A DNA stretch of 64,000 nt from Stenotrophomonas nitritireducens (GCF_001700965.1 NZ_CP016756.1:3276501-3340500), one strand, 5' to 3'; positions 14,952 to 24,485 are shown, counted from the first letter of the stretch. The notes: a model not told the origin generated them from the letters alone. Translations and numbers: made by a program.

Positions 14952-17069
14952 ATGTCTTCGATATCGCACCGCATGCTTGGTCGAGGGTCAGTCGCGGTTG
15001 GCAGCGTCTTGCTGTCCTGTATGTGGCTGCAGCCGTCGGCGCTTGCCGCAGACGTACAACTGGCGGGCTTGGATGCAGCGCCGGTGCATCAGCAACTCAT
15101 CGTCAAACTTCGCCAGGACAGCCGCCGTTCTGCCGACCCAGACGCGCTGCGGAAGGTTCTCGGCGATGCATCCACCGTGTTGCCGCTGCTGCGCGATGGG
15201 AGGCCCGTTGGGCTGCAGCAGCTGCGCCGCCTGGCTACCGGCGCGCAGGTAGTACGGGCCGAGGCGCCATTGGATCGCATCCAGACCGAAGCGCTGGTGC
15301 GTCGGCTGGCGTTGGATCGCAACGTCGAGTACATCGAGATCGACCGCCGCTTCAGTATCACTGCATCGCCGGATGATCCGCGTTTCGGTGAGCAGTGGGG
15401 GTTGGCCGATGGCTATGGCATCAACGCGGTGCCGGCATGGCAGAGCGCGACCGGCGCGGGCGTGGTGGTGGCGGTATTGGATACCGGCATCGCTGATCAC
15501 AGTGACCTGATTGCCAATGTACTGCCCGGCTACGATTTCATCAGCGATCCGGCGATGGCCAACGACGGTGATGGCCGTGATGCGGATGCGCATGACCCCG
15601 GTGACTGGGTGGAAGCCAATCAATGTGGCGGCAACCACGGTGCCTGGAATTCCAGTTGGCACGGCACCCATGTGGCCGGCACGATTGCGGCGGTTACCCA
15701 TAATGGCAAGGGCGTAGCGGGTGTCGCAGCGGACGCCCGCATCCTCCCGGTACGCGTGCTGGGCAGCTGCGGCGGTTATACGTCCGATATCGCCGATGCG
15801 ATTGTGTGGGCTTCGGGCGGGGAGGTGACCGGTGTGCCAAGCAATGCAAACCCGGCCGAGGTGATAAACCTGAGCCTGGGTGGCGGCGGCGCGTGCGGCA
15901 CCACGTTCCAGACAGCCATCAATACCGCGGTGGCCAACGGCGCAACCCTGGTCATCGCCGCGGGCAACGACAACACCAATGCCAGCAATTCGGCACCGGC
16001 CAATTGCGCCAATGTCATCGCAGTAGGTGCCAGCGACAGTGACGGCAAACGCTCGATCTGGAGCAGTACGCTGCAATCCAATTTCGGCCCACTGGTGGAT
16101 GTGGCCGCGCCAGGCAGCGGCATTGTTTCCACGTTCAACAGCGGCAGCAGAACGCCCTCGCTTGAAAGCTACGGTTACAGCGGCGGCACGTCGATGGCGG
16201 CACCGCATGTGGCCGGGGTGGTGGCCCTGGTGCAACAGGTATCGGACCCCGCCAGGACCCCGGCGCAACTTGAAGCCCTTATCAAGGCCAGCGCCACGCC
16301 GTTCCCGCGAACCCCGGACAGGGAGATCGGCACCGGCATCGTCAATGCGCAGGCGGCGGTGGCAGCGGCATTGAGCGGCACCTTGCCGCCTGGGCCCGAA
16401 CCTGAGCCTGGCATCGCGCTGGACAATGGAATCGCGGTGACCGGTTTGAGCGGCAGCAAGGGCAGCAACCGCTATTTCACGGTGGAGCTGCCTGCGGCGG
16501 CTTCCAATCTGCTGATCAGCATTGGCGGCGGTGCGGGCGATGCCGATCTTTATGTAAAGGCCGGCAGCAGGCCGAACAGCTCGGTGTTCGATTGCCGCCC
16601 GTTTCGCGGCGGGAACGGCGAGAGCTGCAGTTTCCCCAACCCCGTTGCCGGCATCCATCACGTGATGGTGACTGGCTACCGCACTTACTCGGACGTCAGC
16701 CTGAAGGCGAGTTGGGGCCTGGTTCCTTCCCAGACCTATCGCAGTGACCAGGCCGTGGATATCCTGGACAACCACACAGTGGAGAGTGGCATCAGCGTTG
16801 CCGGGCGCAGTGCCAATGCACCGGCTGCCACGCCGGTGCAGGTGGATATCAGCCACAGCTGGCGGGGCGATCTGAAAGTGGAGCTGATCGCGCCCGACGG
16901 TAGCGCCTATCTGCTCAGCAACTATGAAGGGGGCAGCGCCGATGACATCAAGCAGACTTTCGAGGTCGATCTTTCAACGGAGGCATTGAACGGCACGTGG
17001 GCGCTGCGCGTGAATGACAAGGCAAGCGGTGATACAGGGCGCTTGAATGGCTGGTCGATCACGTTCTAG
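14952..17069 (+). CDS. Secreted S8 serine protease (subtilase) with PPC and P domains, copy 2
   Basis: A 705-residue paralogue of the protease at 12368. It has a signal peptide (1-33, ending SALAA), an I9 propeptide, and an S8 domain with D177 (VAVLDTGI), H237 (WHGTHVAG) and S414 (GGTSMAAPHVAG), followed by PPC (~490-580) and P domains (~615-705, DISHSWRGDL to WSITF). The catalytic serine lies in GGTSMAAP rather than NGTSMATP, and the loop before it is longer (SDGKRSIWSSTLQSN), so cleavage preference may differ. ATG 14952 follows AGAAGGGCC. An upstream in-frame ATG at 14847 falls in the conserved leader and is unlikely. The pair matches the StmPr1/StmPr2 arrangement. Confidence 0.94.
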   Translation: MSSISHRMLGRGSVAVGSVLLSCMWLQPSALAADVQLAGLDAAPVHQQLIVKLRQDSRRSADPDALRKVLGDASTVLPLLRDGRPVGLQQLRRLATGAQVVRAEAPLDRIQTEALVRRLALDRNVEYIEIDRRFSITASPDDPRFGEQWGLADGYGINAVPAWQSATGAGVVVAVLDTGIADHSDLIANVLPGYDFISDPAMANDGDGRDADAHDPGDWVEANQCGGNHGAWNSSWHGTHVAGTIAAVTHNGKGVAGVAADARILPVRVLGSCGGYTSDIADAIVWASGGEVTGVPSNANPAEVINLSLGGGGACGTTFQTAINTAVANGATLVIAAGNDNTNASNSAPANCANVIAVGASDSDGKRSIWSSTLQSNFGPLVDVAAPGSGIVSTFNSGSRTPSLESYGYSGGTSMAAPHVAGVVALVQQVSDPARTPAQLEALIKASATPFPRTPDREIGTGIVNAQAAVAAALSGTLPPGPEPEPGIALDNGIAVTGLSGSKGSNRYFTVELPAAASNLLISIGGGAGDADLYVKAGSRPNSSVFDCRPFRGGNGESCSFPNPVAGIHHVMVTGYRTYSDVSLKASWGLVPSQTYRSDQAVDILDNHTVESGISVAGRSANAPAATPVQVDISHSWRGDLKVELIAPDGSAYLLSNYEGGSADDIKQTFEVDLSTEALNGTWALRVNDKASGDTGRLNGWSITF

Positions 17070-17148
17070 CTGCAAGCCGACGCCGACGCCGACGCCGGTC
17101 AGGGCATTACCGTGATGTCGTCGCCACGACCAGTAGCGGGGCGAGCGC

Positions 17149-17625
17149 TCAGTCTTCGCAGATATCCGCGTAGTCGGCCTGCAGGGCACGCAAGGCATCG
17201 GCTGGCGCGATATCCAGCAAGAGGCCGCGCTGGCCGGCATTGATGTACAGCATCTGATACTGCTGCGCGCTGGCGGCAAACACCACCTTGGCCGGCCGCT
17301 GCTGGGCAAAGGGGCTGATGCCACCAACCTTGTAACCACTGCGCTTTTCGGCCTCGGGTACTTCCATCATCTGCGCGTGCTTGCCGCCACAATGGGCGGC
17401 AAGCTTTTTCAATGACAGGCGCTGGTCGGAGGGAATCACCGCGATCAGCGGCTGCTTGTCCACCCACGCCATCAAGGTCTTGAACATCCGCGCCGGGGCG
17501 ATGCCCAGCGCCTGCGCCGCCGCCAGGCCTTTGCTGTCGACATCGGCCGAGTAGTCATAGGCATGCACGCCATGGGCGATGCCGGCCTTTTCCAACGCGG
17601 CGGTGGCGCGGGTGCTCTTGGCCAC
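17149..17625 (-). CDS. ybaK: Cys-tRNA(Pro)/Cys-tRNA(Cys) deacylase
   Basis: A 158-residue YbaK-type trans-editing factor that hydrolyses Cys mischarged on tRNA-Pro. The full-length domain shows the family features DYSADVDSKGLAAAQALG, the catalytic-pocket lysine in MFKTLMAW, SLKKLAAHCGGKHAQMM and GYKVGGISPFAQ. Its ATG directly abuts the asparaginase stop, so the two minus-strand genes are almost certainly co-translated. Confidence 0.95.
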   Translation of the reverse strand: MAKSTRATAALEKAGIAHGVHAYDYSADVDSKGLAAAQALGIAPARMFKTLMAWVDKQPLIAVIPSDQRLSLKKLAAHCGGKHAQMMEVPEAEKRSGYKVGGISPFAQQRPAKVVFAASAQQYQMLYINAGQRGLLLDIAPADALRALQADYADICED

Positions 17626-18114
17626 TTACAACGATTCGAAGCGGTTGGCGTCCACGTTCTTGCGGACCTGCTCCGGGTTCCAGATGCGGCCGTTCATCGC
17701 AATGTAGACACCTTCCGGCAGCGATTGCACTGCGCCGATCGCGCAGCCGATATTGAACTCGGCATCCGAACCGCGGAAGCGCGCCGGGCTCAGTGCGCCG
17801 GTCATTACGATGGTCTTGCCGGGGATGGTGGCCAGTACCTTGCCGGTGGCGACCATCGAGTCGGTGCCGTGGGTGACAAGCACGTGGCGGGTTGGTTGCG
17901 CGGCGATGGTGGCGCGGATCAGTTCGCGGTCGTCGTCGCTGATGTGCAGCGAATCCTTGCGCAGGATCGGGATGACGTTGAAACGGAAGGTGACGCCCAA
18001 TTCGCGCAGGATCATGCCGATCTGCGGGTCACCGATCTGGTAATCGGACTTGTCGTCGAAGTAGATCTTGTCGATCGTGCCACCGGTGGTGACGATCAGG
18101 AGTTCTTCCATCAT
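17626..18114 (-). CDS. Small (single-domain) asparaginase-like protein
   Basis: A 162-residue protein that corresponds only to the N-terminal catalytic domain of type I/II L-asparaginases (~330 aa). The nucleophile motif TGGTID lies at residues ~10-15 and the second motif THGTDSM near 86-92, followed by the Lys-containing GKTIVMTGAL. The C-terminal domain, which completes the active site in classical enzymes, is absent, yet the frame is clean and stops exactly at ybaK. It is therefore a short family member rather than a broken gene. I chose the ATG pair at 18114/18111, preceded by AAGGA. Asparaginase activity is inferred, not certain. Confidence 0.8.
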   Translation of the reverse strand: MMEELLIVTTGGTIDKIYFDDKSDYQIGDPQIGMILRELGVTFRFNVIPILRKDSLHISDDDRELIRATIAAQPTRHVLVTHGTDSMVATGKVLATIPGKTIVMTGALSPARFRGSDAEFNIGCAIGAVQSLPEGVYIAMNGRIWNPEQVRKNVDANRFESL

Positions 18115-18235
18115 TGCGGTAAATCCTTGCGGTGACTGCCAGCGGCACGGGCCGCGATGCTGCGCATGATAATGCCGCAGGCTGCGCCGGGCCATGTCAC
18201 CGCGTAGCGACACGCTGCGGCGTCATTGGTCATTG

Positions 18236-18257
18236 GTAGAGCCGAACCATGCTCGGC
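18236..18257 (+). repeat. SMAG (GTAG) palindromic element 1
   Basis: GTAG followed by the imperfect palindrome AGCCGAACCATGCTCGGC. It is the plus-oriented partner of the element at 18428: together with the adjoining GGGGGC/GCCCCC they form a 28-bp inverted repeat with one mismatch, about 170 bases apart. Confidence 0.8.
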
Positions 18258-18296
18258 GGGGGCCTTACCGCAGTGAGGCCTTGCCACAGAGCCACC

Positions 18297-18323
18297 TGTA
18301 GGAGCGGCATAAGCCGCGAAGCC
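18297..18323 (+). repeat. REP-type palindrome (GTAGGAGCGGC family)
   Basis: GTAGGAGCGGCATAAGCCGCGAAGC, the same family as the arrays at 34.2-35.0 kb and 21.6/21.8 kb. It is a single copy here, lying between inverted SMAG elements. Confidence 0.75.
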
Positions 18324-18427
18324 GGTATTGCAGAAACCGAAGGCCGGCCCGGAACCTGCAGGATCAGGGGTTTCGTGGCTGATGCTGTTGCCACAGAGGC
18401 TAGTGACACATCACCGGGCAAGCCCCC

Positions 18428-18543
18428 GCCGAGCATGGCTCGGCTCTACAGGGGAGGGTTGCCGGGAAGGCCTCAGCCGAGCATGGCTCGGCTCTACAGG
18501 GGCATGGCCGGGAAAGCTTCGGCCGAGCATGGCTCGGCTCTAC
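18428..18543 (-). repeat. Three direct SMAG (GTAG) elements
   Basis: Three near-identical 22-base copies of GCCGAGCATGGCTCGGCTCTAC lie at 18428-18449, 18476-18497 and 18522-18543, with 24-26-base spacers rich in GGGG. They have the GTAG tetranucleotide and the CCGAGC CAT GCTCGG stem of the Stenotrophomonas SMAG repeat family. They sit just past the end of the DUF2069 gene, where they could act as 3' RNA-stabilising stems. Confidence 0.88.
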
Positions 18544-18550
18544 ATGGGGT

Positions 18551-19497
<947 letters not shown>

Positions 19498-19563
19498 TCA
19501 CTCTTGCAGGAGCCGGCAGTATCAACGATGCGGGCCGCGCTTTGCATCGGGTACCCTTGCCGG

Positions 19564-20838
19564 ATGGAACCTCTGGATTCACTCAATCTCTGGATGGAGC
19601 GCCTGCGTGACCGCGCGCGCAACGTCAGCTTCGGTCATTTCCTGTGGAAGCGCTTCATCGATGACCGCCTGTTCCAGGCCGCCGGCTCGCTGGCCTACAC
19701 CACGGTATTCGCGCTGGTGCCGCTGGCGATCGTGGTATTCGGTGTGCTGTCGGCGTTCCCGATGTTCGACCGCTGGAGCGAGGCGCTCAGCGATTACGTG
19801 TTCTCCAACTTCGTGCCATCGGCGGCGCGGGCGGCCGAGGGGTATCTGCGGCAGTTCTCGGCCAGTGCCGGGCAGTTGACCGCCGCCGGCTTCCTGGCCC
19901 TGGTGGTGTCGCTGCTGATCACCCTCAACAGCGTCGAGCAGACCTTCAACCGGATCTGGCGCGTGGCCTCGGCGCGGCCGCAGCTGACCCGCTTCCTGGT
20001 TTATTGGACGGTGCTGACGTTGGGCGCGCTGCTGGCTGCCGCGTCCCTGGCGGTATCGGCCAAGGTGCTGTCGCTGCCCTTGTTCGGCACCACCGAAGGC
20101 CGCTGGCTGGCCGATCTTGGCCTGCGCCTGGCGCCGGTGCTGATCGAATTCGTCTGCGTGGTGCTGATCTACCGGGTGGTGCCGCACCACACCGTGAAAT
20201 GGCGGCACGCCATTCCCGGCGCGCTGCTGGCGGTGTTGATGCTGGAGCTGGTGAAGTGGGGCATGGGCCTGTATCTGGGCAGTTTCCAGTCCTACCAGAA
20301 GCTCTATGGCACGGTGGCGTTCGTGCCGATCCTGTTGTTGTGGATCTACCTGAGCTGGGTGTCGGTGTTGCTCGGTGCCTCGCTGGCCTCGTCGGTGGCG
20401 GCCTTCCGCTACCAACCGGCAGCATTGCGGCTACCGCAGGGCTGCGAGCTGTACGGCCTGCTGCGTCTGCTGGGGCGTTTCCGCGAGGCGCGGCAGCAAG
20501 GGCAGGGGTTGGACGAAGACCGGATTCTGCTGCTGGAGCCGATGTTCACCGACTCGCTGCTGCAGCAGCTGCTGGAGCAGATGGAGCGCATTGGTGTGCT
20601 GCGCCGTGACGAGCAGGGCGAGTGGCTGCTGGCGCGCGACCTGGACAGCATCAGCCTGCACGACCTGTATGAAAGTTCGCAGCTGCGTATTCCGGTTGCC
20701 GAGGAATATCTGCCGATGCGCGAGGACAGCCTCGGGCAGGCGGCCTGCAGTGCCCTGGATCAATTACGTCTGCCGCTGCGCGATCTGCTCAAGCGCCGTG
20801 TGGACGACATCTATGTAGAGCATGGAGATAACCGATGA
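19564..20838 (+). CDS. yihY: YihY/UPF0761 family inner-membrane protein
   Basis: A 424-residue protein. Residues ~30-290 are the YihY/BrkB-like domain with about six membrane helices (signature SLAYTTVFALVPL and the later LYGTVAFVPILLLWIYLSW). A ~130-residue cytoplasmic C-terminal extension (LELMERIGVLRRDEQGEW-type, winged-helix-like) is common in gammaproteobacterial members. The family was once called ribonuclease BN, a mis-assignment; the true role is unknown. ATG 19564 fits the family N-terminus, and the much longer open frame upstream is antisense to wrbA. The stop overlaps the next gene by ATGA. Confidence 0.92.
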   Translation: MEPLDSLNLWMERLRDRARNVSFGHFLWKRFIDDRLFQAAGSLAYTTVFALVPLAIVVFGVLSAFPMFDRWSEALSDYVFSNFVPSAARAAEGYLRQFSASAGQLTAAGFLALVVSLLITLNSVEQTFNRIWRVASARPQLTRFLVYWTVLTLGALLAAASLAVSAKVLSLPLFGTTEGRWLADLGLRLAPVLIEFVCVVLIYRVVPHHTVKWRHAIPGALLAVLMLELVKWGMGLYLGSFQSYQKLYGTVAFVPILLLWIYLSWVSVLLGASLASSVAAFRYQPAALRLPQGCELYGLLRLLGRFREARQQGQGLDEDRILLLEPMFTDSLLQQLLEQMERIGVLRRDEQGEWLLARDLDSISLHDLYESSQLRIPVAEEYLPMREDSLGQAACSALDQLRLPLRDLLKRRVDDIYVEHGDNR

Positions 20839-21398
20839 CCTTCAAATACCTTCCGTGCGCGCTGCTGGTGCTGGCGTTGAGCGCCTGCAAGCCGGACCCG
20901 ACGCCAGTTGCCGCAGCGCCGTCGCCCGCACCTGCGGCCCCCGCTGCGCCGGCACCGGCGCCCGGTGTGGTCCAGCAGACCGCTGAAATACCGCAGCTGC
21001 AGGTGCCAACGGTGGATGGCAAAACCTATGATCTGGCCAGTCACCGTGGGCAATGGGTGGTGGTCAATTTCTGGGCCACCTGGTGTGCGCCGTGCCTGCA
21101 GGAAATGCCGGAGTTGTCGGCTTTGCACGCGATGCGCAGCAACGTCGAAGTGGTGGGGCTGGCGTATGAGGACATCGAGCTGGACGAGATGCAGGCCTTC
21201 CTGAAGGAGCATCCGGTGGCCTATCCGATCGCCATCATCGATACCTTCAGCCCGCCGAAGGATTTCGCCACCCCGCGCGGCTTGCCGATGACGTATCTGA
21301 TCGGACCGGATGGCAAGGTCGCCAGGCAGTTCCTGGGGCCGGTGAACGCGCGCGAGGTGGAAGAGGCCATCACTGCTGCGGGTGGCAAGGCGGTTTGA
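20835..21398 (+). CDS. TlpA-like thioredoxin-fold lipoprotein
   Basis: A 187-residue periplasm-facing lipoprotein with a signal peptide and lipobox LSAC (Cys18). A Pro/Ala-rich linker (20-47) is followed by a TlpA/ResA-type thioredoxin domain with active site W83-CAPC-L (Cys84, Cys87) and the cis-proline in GLPMTYLIG. It probably acts in periplasmic thiol-disulfide exchange, for example cytochrome maturation or protein repair. The partner is not evident. It is translationally coupled to yihY through ATGA. Confidence 0.92.
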   Translation: MTFKYLPCALLVLALSACKPDPTPVAAAPSPAPAAPAAPAPAPGVVQQTAEIPQLQVPTVDGKTYDLASHRGQWVVVNFWATWCAPCLQEMPELSALHAMRSNVEVVGLAYEDIELDEMQAFLKEHPVAYPIAIIDTFSPPKDFATPRGLPMTYLIGPDGKVARQFLGPVNAREVEEAITAAGGKAV

Positions 21399-21905
21399 GC
21401 CAGCGTTGAAGCAGGGTGGCGTTGGAGCAGACGCGGAAGCATCCCTCCCCAACCCTCCCCTTCGCTACGCGAAAGGGAGGGGGCAAAAGCGGCGTCGCTG
21501 CCATCTGACAGTTCGTAGAGAACAGCCCCCTCCCTTTCGCGCAGCGAAGGGGAGGGTTGGGGAGGGGTAAGTTTTGGATCTTCCCGCGCTGCCAGTTTCG
21601 CGGCTTACGCCGCTCCTACAGCGGCCGCAGGATGGTCGGTAATGCTCCTGCCGAGCATGGCTCGGCACTACGCTGTCATTTGACCGTAGGCAGAGAACAG
21701 CCCCCTCCCTTTCGCGTAGCGAAGGGGAGGGTTGGGGAGGGGTAAGCCTTGGGTCTTCCCGTGTTGCCAGTTTCGCGGCTTACGCCGCTCCTACAGCGGC
21801 TGCAGGATGGGTGGTAATGCTCCTGCCGAGCATGGCTCGGCACTACCGGTCCTGCAGGGGTGGTCGGTAATGCGCCTGCCGCGCATGGCTCGGCACTACC
21901 GGCGC
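21399..21905. repeat. Composite repeat block at a convergent gene end (two ~175-bp tandem units plus REPs)
   Basis: This gene-free block lies between tlpA-like (plus) and ppk2 (minus). A GC-rich hairpin element (CCCTCCCC..CTTCGC.GCGAAAGGGAGGGG type) occurs forward at ~21445-21483 and inverted at ~21525-21568 and ~21701-21745. A ~175-bp unit is tandemly duplicated (about 21496-21670 and 21671-21845). Each unit contains the inverted GC-rich element, a TTCGCGGCTTACGCCGCTCCTACA REP (21597-21620 and 21771-21795) and an SMAG element (21650-21671 and 21825-21846). A further SMAG copy lies at 21878-21899. Confidence 0.85.
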
Positions 21906-22724
21906 CTACAAAGAATTCGCGGTGCGCTTTGGCTTGGCTACGTCCTCATCCAGCACGAATGCCGGGATCGGCTTCACTACGCCGTACTTCTCTTTTTTTG
22001 GCTTGCCTGGCAAGGGCGGCAGCTCGATCAGTGGCTCGTCGATGTGGGTGTCGGGCAGGTGGTCGAGCAGGTCGCGTATCAGGGTCAGGCGGCCGCGCTT
22101 CTGGTCATTGAAATCCACCAGCGTCCACGGTGCATGGCCGCTGTGGGTGGCTTCCAGCATGGCTTCGCGGGCTTGGGTGTAGGCGGCGTATTCCTGACGT
22201 GATTTCAGATCGATCGGCGACAGCTTCCAGCCCTTGAGCGGGTCGTCGCGGCGTTCGGCAAAGCGCTTTTCCTGCTGCTCCTGGTCCACGCACAGCCAGT
22301 ACTTGAACAGCAGGATGCCGTCGTCCACCAGCAGTTTTTCAAATGCGGGGGTCTGCTTGAGGAAGGCTTTGTACTGCGCATCGGTGCAGTACCCCATCAC
22401 TTTTTCAACACCGGCGCGGTTGTACCAGCTGCGGTCCATCAACACGATTTCGCCGGCGGCGGGCAGGTGCGCGATGTGGCGCTGGAAATACCATTGGCTG
22501 TCTTCGCGCTCGCTGGGCTTGGGCAGTGCCACCACCCGGCATTGGCGCGGATTCACATGCTTGGCGATGTCCTGGATGACGCCGCCCTTGCCGGCGGTAT
22601 CGCGGCCTTCGAACAGCACCAGGACGCGCTGCCCGCAGTGCTGGGCCCAGCGCGCCATGTTGGCCAGCTCCAGTTGCATCGGTTCCAGCAACGCTTCGTA
22701 CTCTTTGCGCTTGAGCTTGCCCAT
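21906..22724 (-). CDS. ppk2: Polyphosphate kinase 2
   Basis: A 272-residue single-domain PPK2 that transfers phosphate between polyphosphate and nucleotides, usually favouring NDP or NMP phosphorylation. The Walker A loop EGRDTAGKGG is at residues ~39-48 and the Walker B/lid region MDRSWYNRAGVEKVMGYC at ~96-113. ATG 22724 has AAGGAG five bases upstream; the GTG six bases earlier overlaps that site and is rejected. Length and single domain fit class I. The C-terminal ~40 residues are Pro/Lys-rich. Confidence 0.94.
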   Translation of the reverse strand: MGKLKRKEYEALLEPMQLELANMARWAQHCGQRVLVLFEGRDTAGKGGVIQDIAKHVNPRQCRVVALPKPSEREDSQWYFQRHIAHLPAAGEIVLMDRSWYNRAGVEKVMGYCTDAQYKAFLKQTPAFEKLLVDDGILLFKYWLCVDQEQQEKRFAERRDDPLKGWKLSPIDLKSRQEYAAYTQAREAMLEATHSGHAPWTLVDFNDQKRGRLTLIRDLLDHLPDTHIDEPLIELPPLPGKPKKEKYGVVKPIPAFVLDEDVAKPKRTANSL

Positions 22725-22766
22725 GGTCACTCCTTGTGGATGTGCCGAGCCTACCCCAATCGCATG

Positions 22767-24470
22767 TCAGCCAATGTCGGCACCGCGCCAGCCATGCGCG
22801 GTGGCCAGCTGTTGCAGCAACTGGGCCAGGTCAGCGGCAAAGCCGGCCATGTCGAACAGGCTGCTGCGCTCGCGGGCCGCGGCCAGCTGTTGCCGCGACG
22901 CCTGCAGGGCATTGGCATCGTTGCCCAACGCAACCGCCTTCGCGACGAAGGCTGCGTCATCGGCGACGTTCATGTCGTCCAGGCCCAAGTGATGGTTGAG
23001 GCTGCCGGCCACCCGTGCGGCGAAGGTGCTGCCGGGCGCGGTCAATACCGGGCAACCGGCCCACAAGGCATCGGAGGCCGTGGTGTGCGCGTTGTAGGGA
23101 TGTGTATCCAGGAACAGGTCGGCGTGCTGGTAGCGGGCCAGATAATGCATATGCGGTTGTTTGGCCATGAAGATCAGCCGTGCCGGATCCACGCCGCGCT
23201 GCTGTGCGACATCGCGCAGGCGCTGGTCGGCCTTGCCCGGCCCTGACAACAGCCACAGCACGCTGCCGGGAACGCCAAGCAGTACCTGTAACAGCCGCTC
23301 GACGCTGCGTGGATTGAGTTTGTAGCTGTTGTTGAAGCAGCAGAACACCACGCCGTTTTCCGGCAGGCCACAGTCGCTGCGCGAAGGGGCCGCCTGCAGC
23401 GTGCGGGTGTTGTCCGAGGGCTGGAAGGCGCGTGGCAGGCGCAGCACTTTTTCACTGAAAGCCGGCTCCAGCGCGGGCGGCAGCACGAATGCGTCCGCCA
23501 CGATGTAATCGATCCACGGCGCGCCGGAGGTGCCGGGGTAGGCCAGCCAGTTCAGCTGCAGCGGGGCAGGGCGCATGGCCAGTACTTCCGGAGTGCCGCC
23601 GCCGCCCCAGCCGCGCAGATCGAACAGCACATCGATGCCGGCGTTGCGGATGCGCTGGGCAATCGCAGCGTGGGGCTGGTCGCTGACATCGTGCAGTTGC
23701 CCTGCAGCGGCCTGCAGGCGCCGACGGATGGCGCTGCCGTCATCGCTGTTGAGGGCAAACAGATGGATCTGCAGTTGCGGGTATGCGCGCAATTGCTCGA
23801 ACAGTGCCACCGTCAACAGGCCGGTCGGGTGCGCACCGAAACCATTGGAAAGAAAACCGACGTGCAGCGCACCGTGGGTACGCAGCTGGGCGGCCGGCAG
23901 CCGCGGAATCGACTGGGCCAGGACGCCGGCGCGCTGCCGTGCACAGGCCAGCTGTTCGGCGGCGCTGCCGTCTTCGCTGAGAAAGGCGAACGGCTCCACC
24001 GCCGGATTGCCCTGCGCGACGGCGCGGCGCACCTGCTGCGAGAGGGCGTCCAGATCGCGCCAGTCACACAGCCGGCGCTGCCAGTTCAGGCGCTGCGCGG
24101 CCATATAGGCTTCGTCCGGCGCCAGCGCGTGGGCGCGACGATACGCCTCGGCAGCGGCTTCGGGTTGGTTGGCGTCTTCCAGCACGTGGCCCAGCCACAG
24201 CGCCATGCCCGGGTGTTGTGGGGCCAGTTGGCAGGCGCGCTGCAGCAGGGCGGCGGCGGCGTCGTGCCGGCTCTGCATCCAGCGGGCGCGGCCGAGGCGG
24301 GCGAGGGCCTCCGGGTGTTCCGGTCGCAGCCTCAATGCTGTTGAGGCGGCGGCTTCGCCTGCAGCCACATCGCCCGCGCCGAGCTCGGCGTCGGCCAGCA
24401 TCACCCATGCGATGAAGTCCCCGGGTTGGCGGCTGACGGCATGGCGGAGCTGGTCGCGTTCGTTGGTCAT
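22767..24470 (-). CDS. TPR-containing O-GlcNAc transferase-like glycosyltransferase (GT41)
   Basis: A 567-residue protein close in size and layout to the Xanthomonas XcOGT (about 568 aa). N-terminal TPR helices (~1-150) are followed by the two-lobed GT41 catalytic region. The equivalents of the key XcOGT residues are visible: H214 in GFGAHPTG and K384 in NNSYKLNP, both offset by four from the numbers I recall for XcOGT (218 and 388). The UDP-binding FLDTHPYNAHTTASDALWAGCPV motif is intact. It probably glycosylates proteins with UDP-sugar in the cytoplasm; acceptors are unknown. ATG 24470 was chosen by TPR start; the Shine-Dalgarno is weak. Confidence 0.92.
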   Translation of the reverse strand: MTNERDQLRHAVSRQPGDFIAWVMLADAELGAGDVAAGEAAASTALRLRPEHPEALARLGRARWMQSRHDAAAALLQRACQLAPQHPGMALWLGHVLEDANQPEAAAEAYRRAHALAPDEAYMAAQRLNWQRRLCDWRDLDALSQQVRRAVAQGNPAVEPFAFLSEDGSAAEQLACARQRAGVLAQSIPRLPAAQLRTHGALHVGFLSNGFGAHPTGLLTVALFEQLRAYPQLQIHLFALNSDDGSAIRRRLQAAAGQLHDVSDQPHAAIAQRIRNAGIDVLFDLRGWGGGGTPEVLAMRPAPLQLNWLAYPGTSGAPWIDYIVADAFVLPPALEPAFSEKVLRLPRAFQPSDNTRTLQAAPSRSDCGLPENGVVFCCFNNSYKLNPRSVERLLQVLLGVPGSVLWLLSGPGKADQRLRDVAQQRGVDPARLIFMAKQPHMHYLARYQHADLFLDTHPYNAHTTASDALWAGCPVLTAPGSTFAARVAGSLNHHLGLDDMNVADDAAFVAKAVALGNDANALQASRQQLAAARERSSLFDMAGFAADLAQLLQQLATAHGWRGADIG

Positions 24471-24485
24471 TGGGCTGGCTTTGCT

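Noticed and set aside
17626..18114. Asparaginase pseudogene
   Set aside because: The frame is intact, has a good start, keeps both catalytic motifs and ends exactly at the next gene, which suggests a real short protein.
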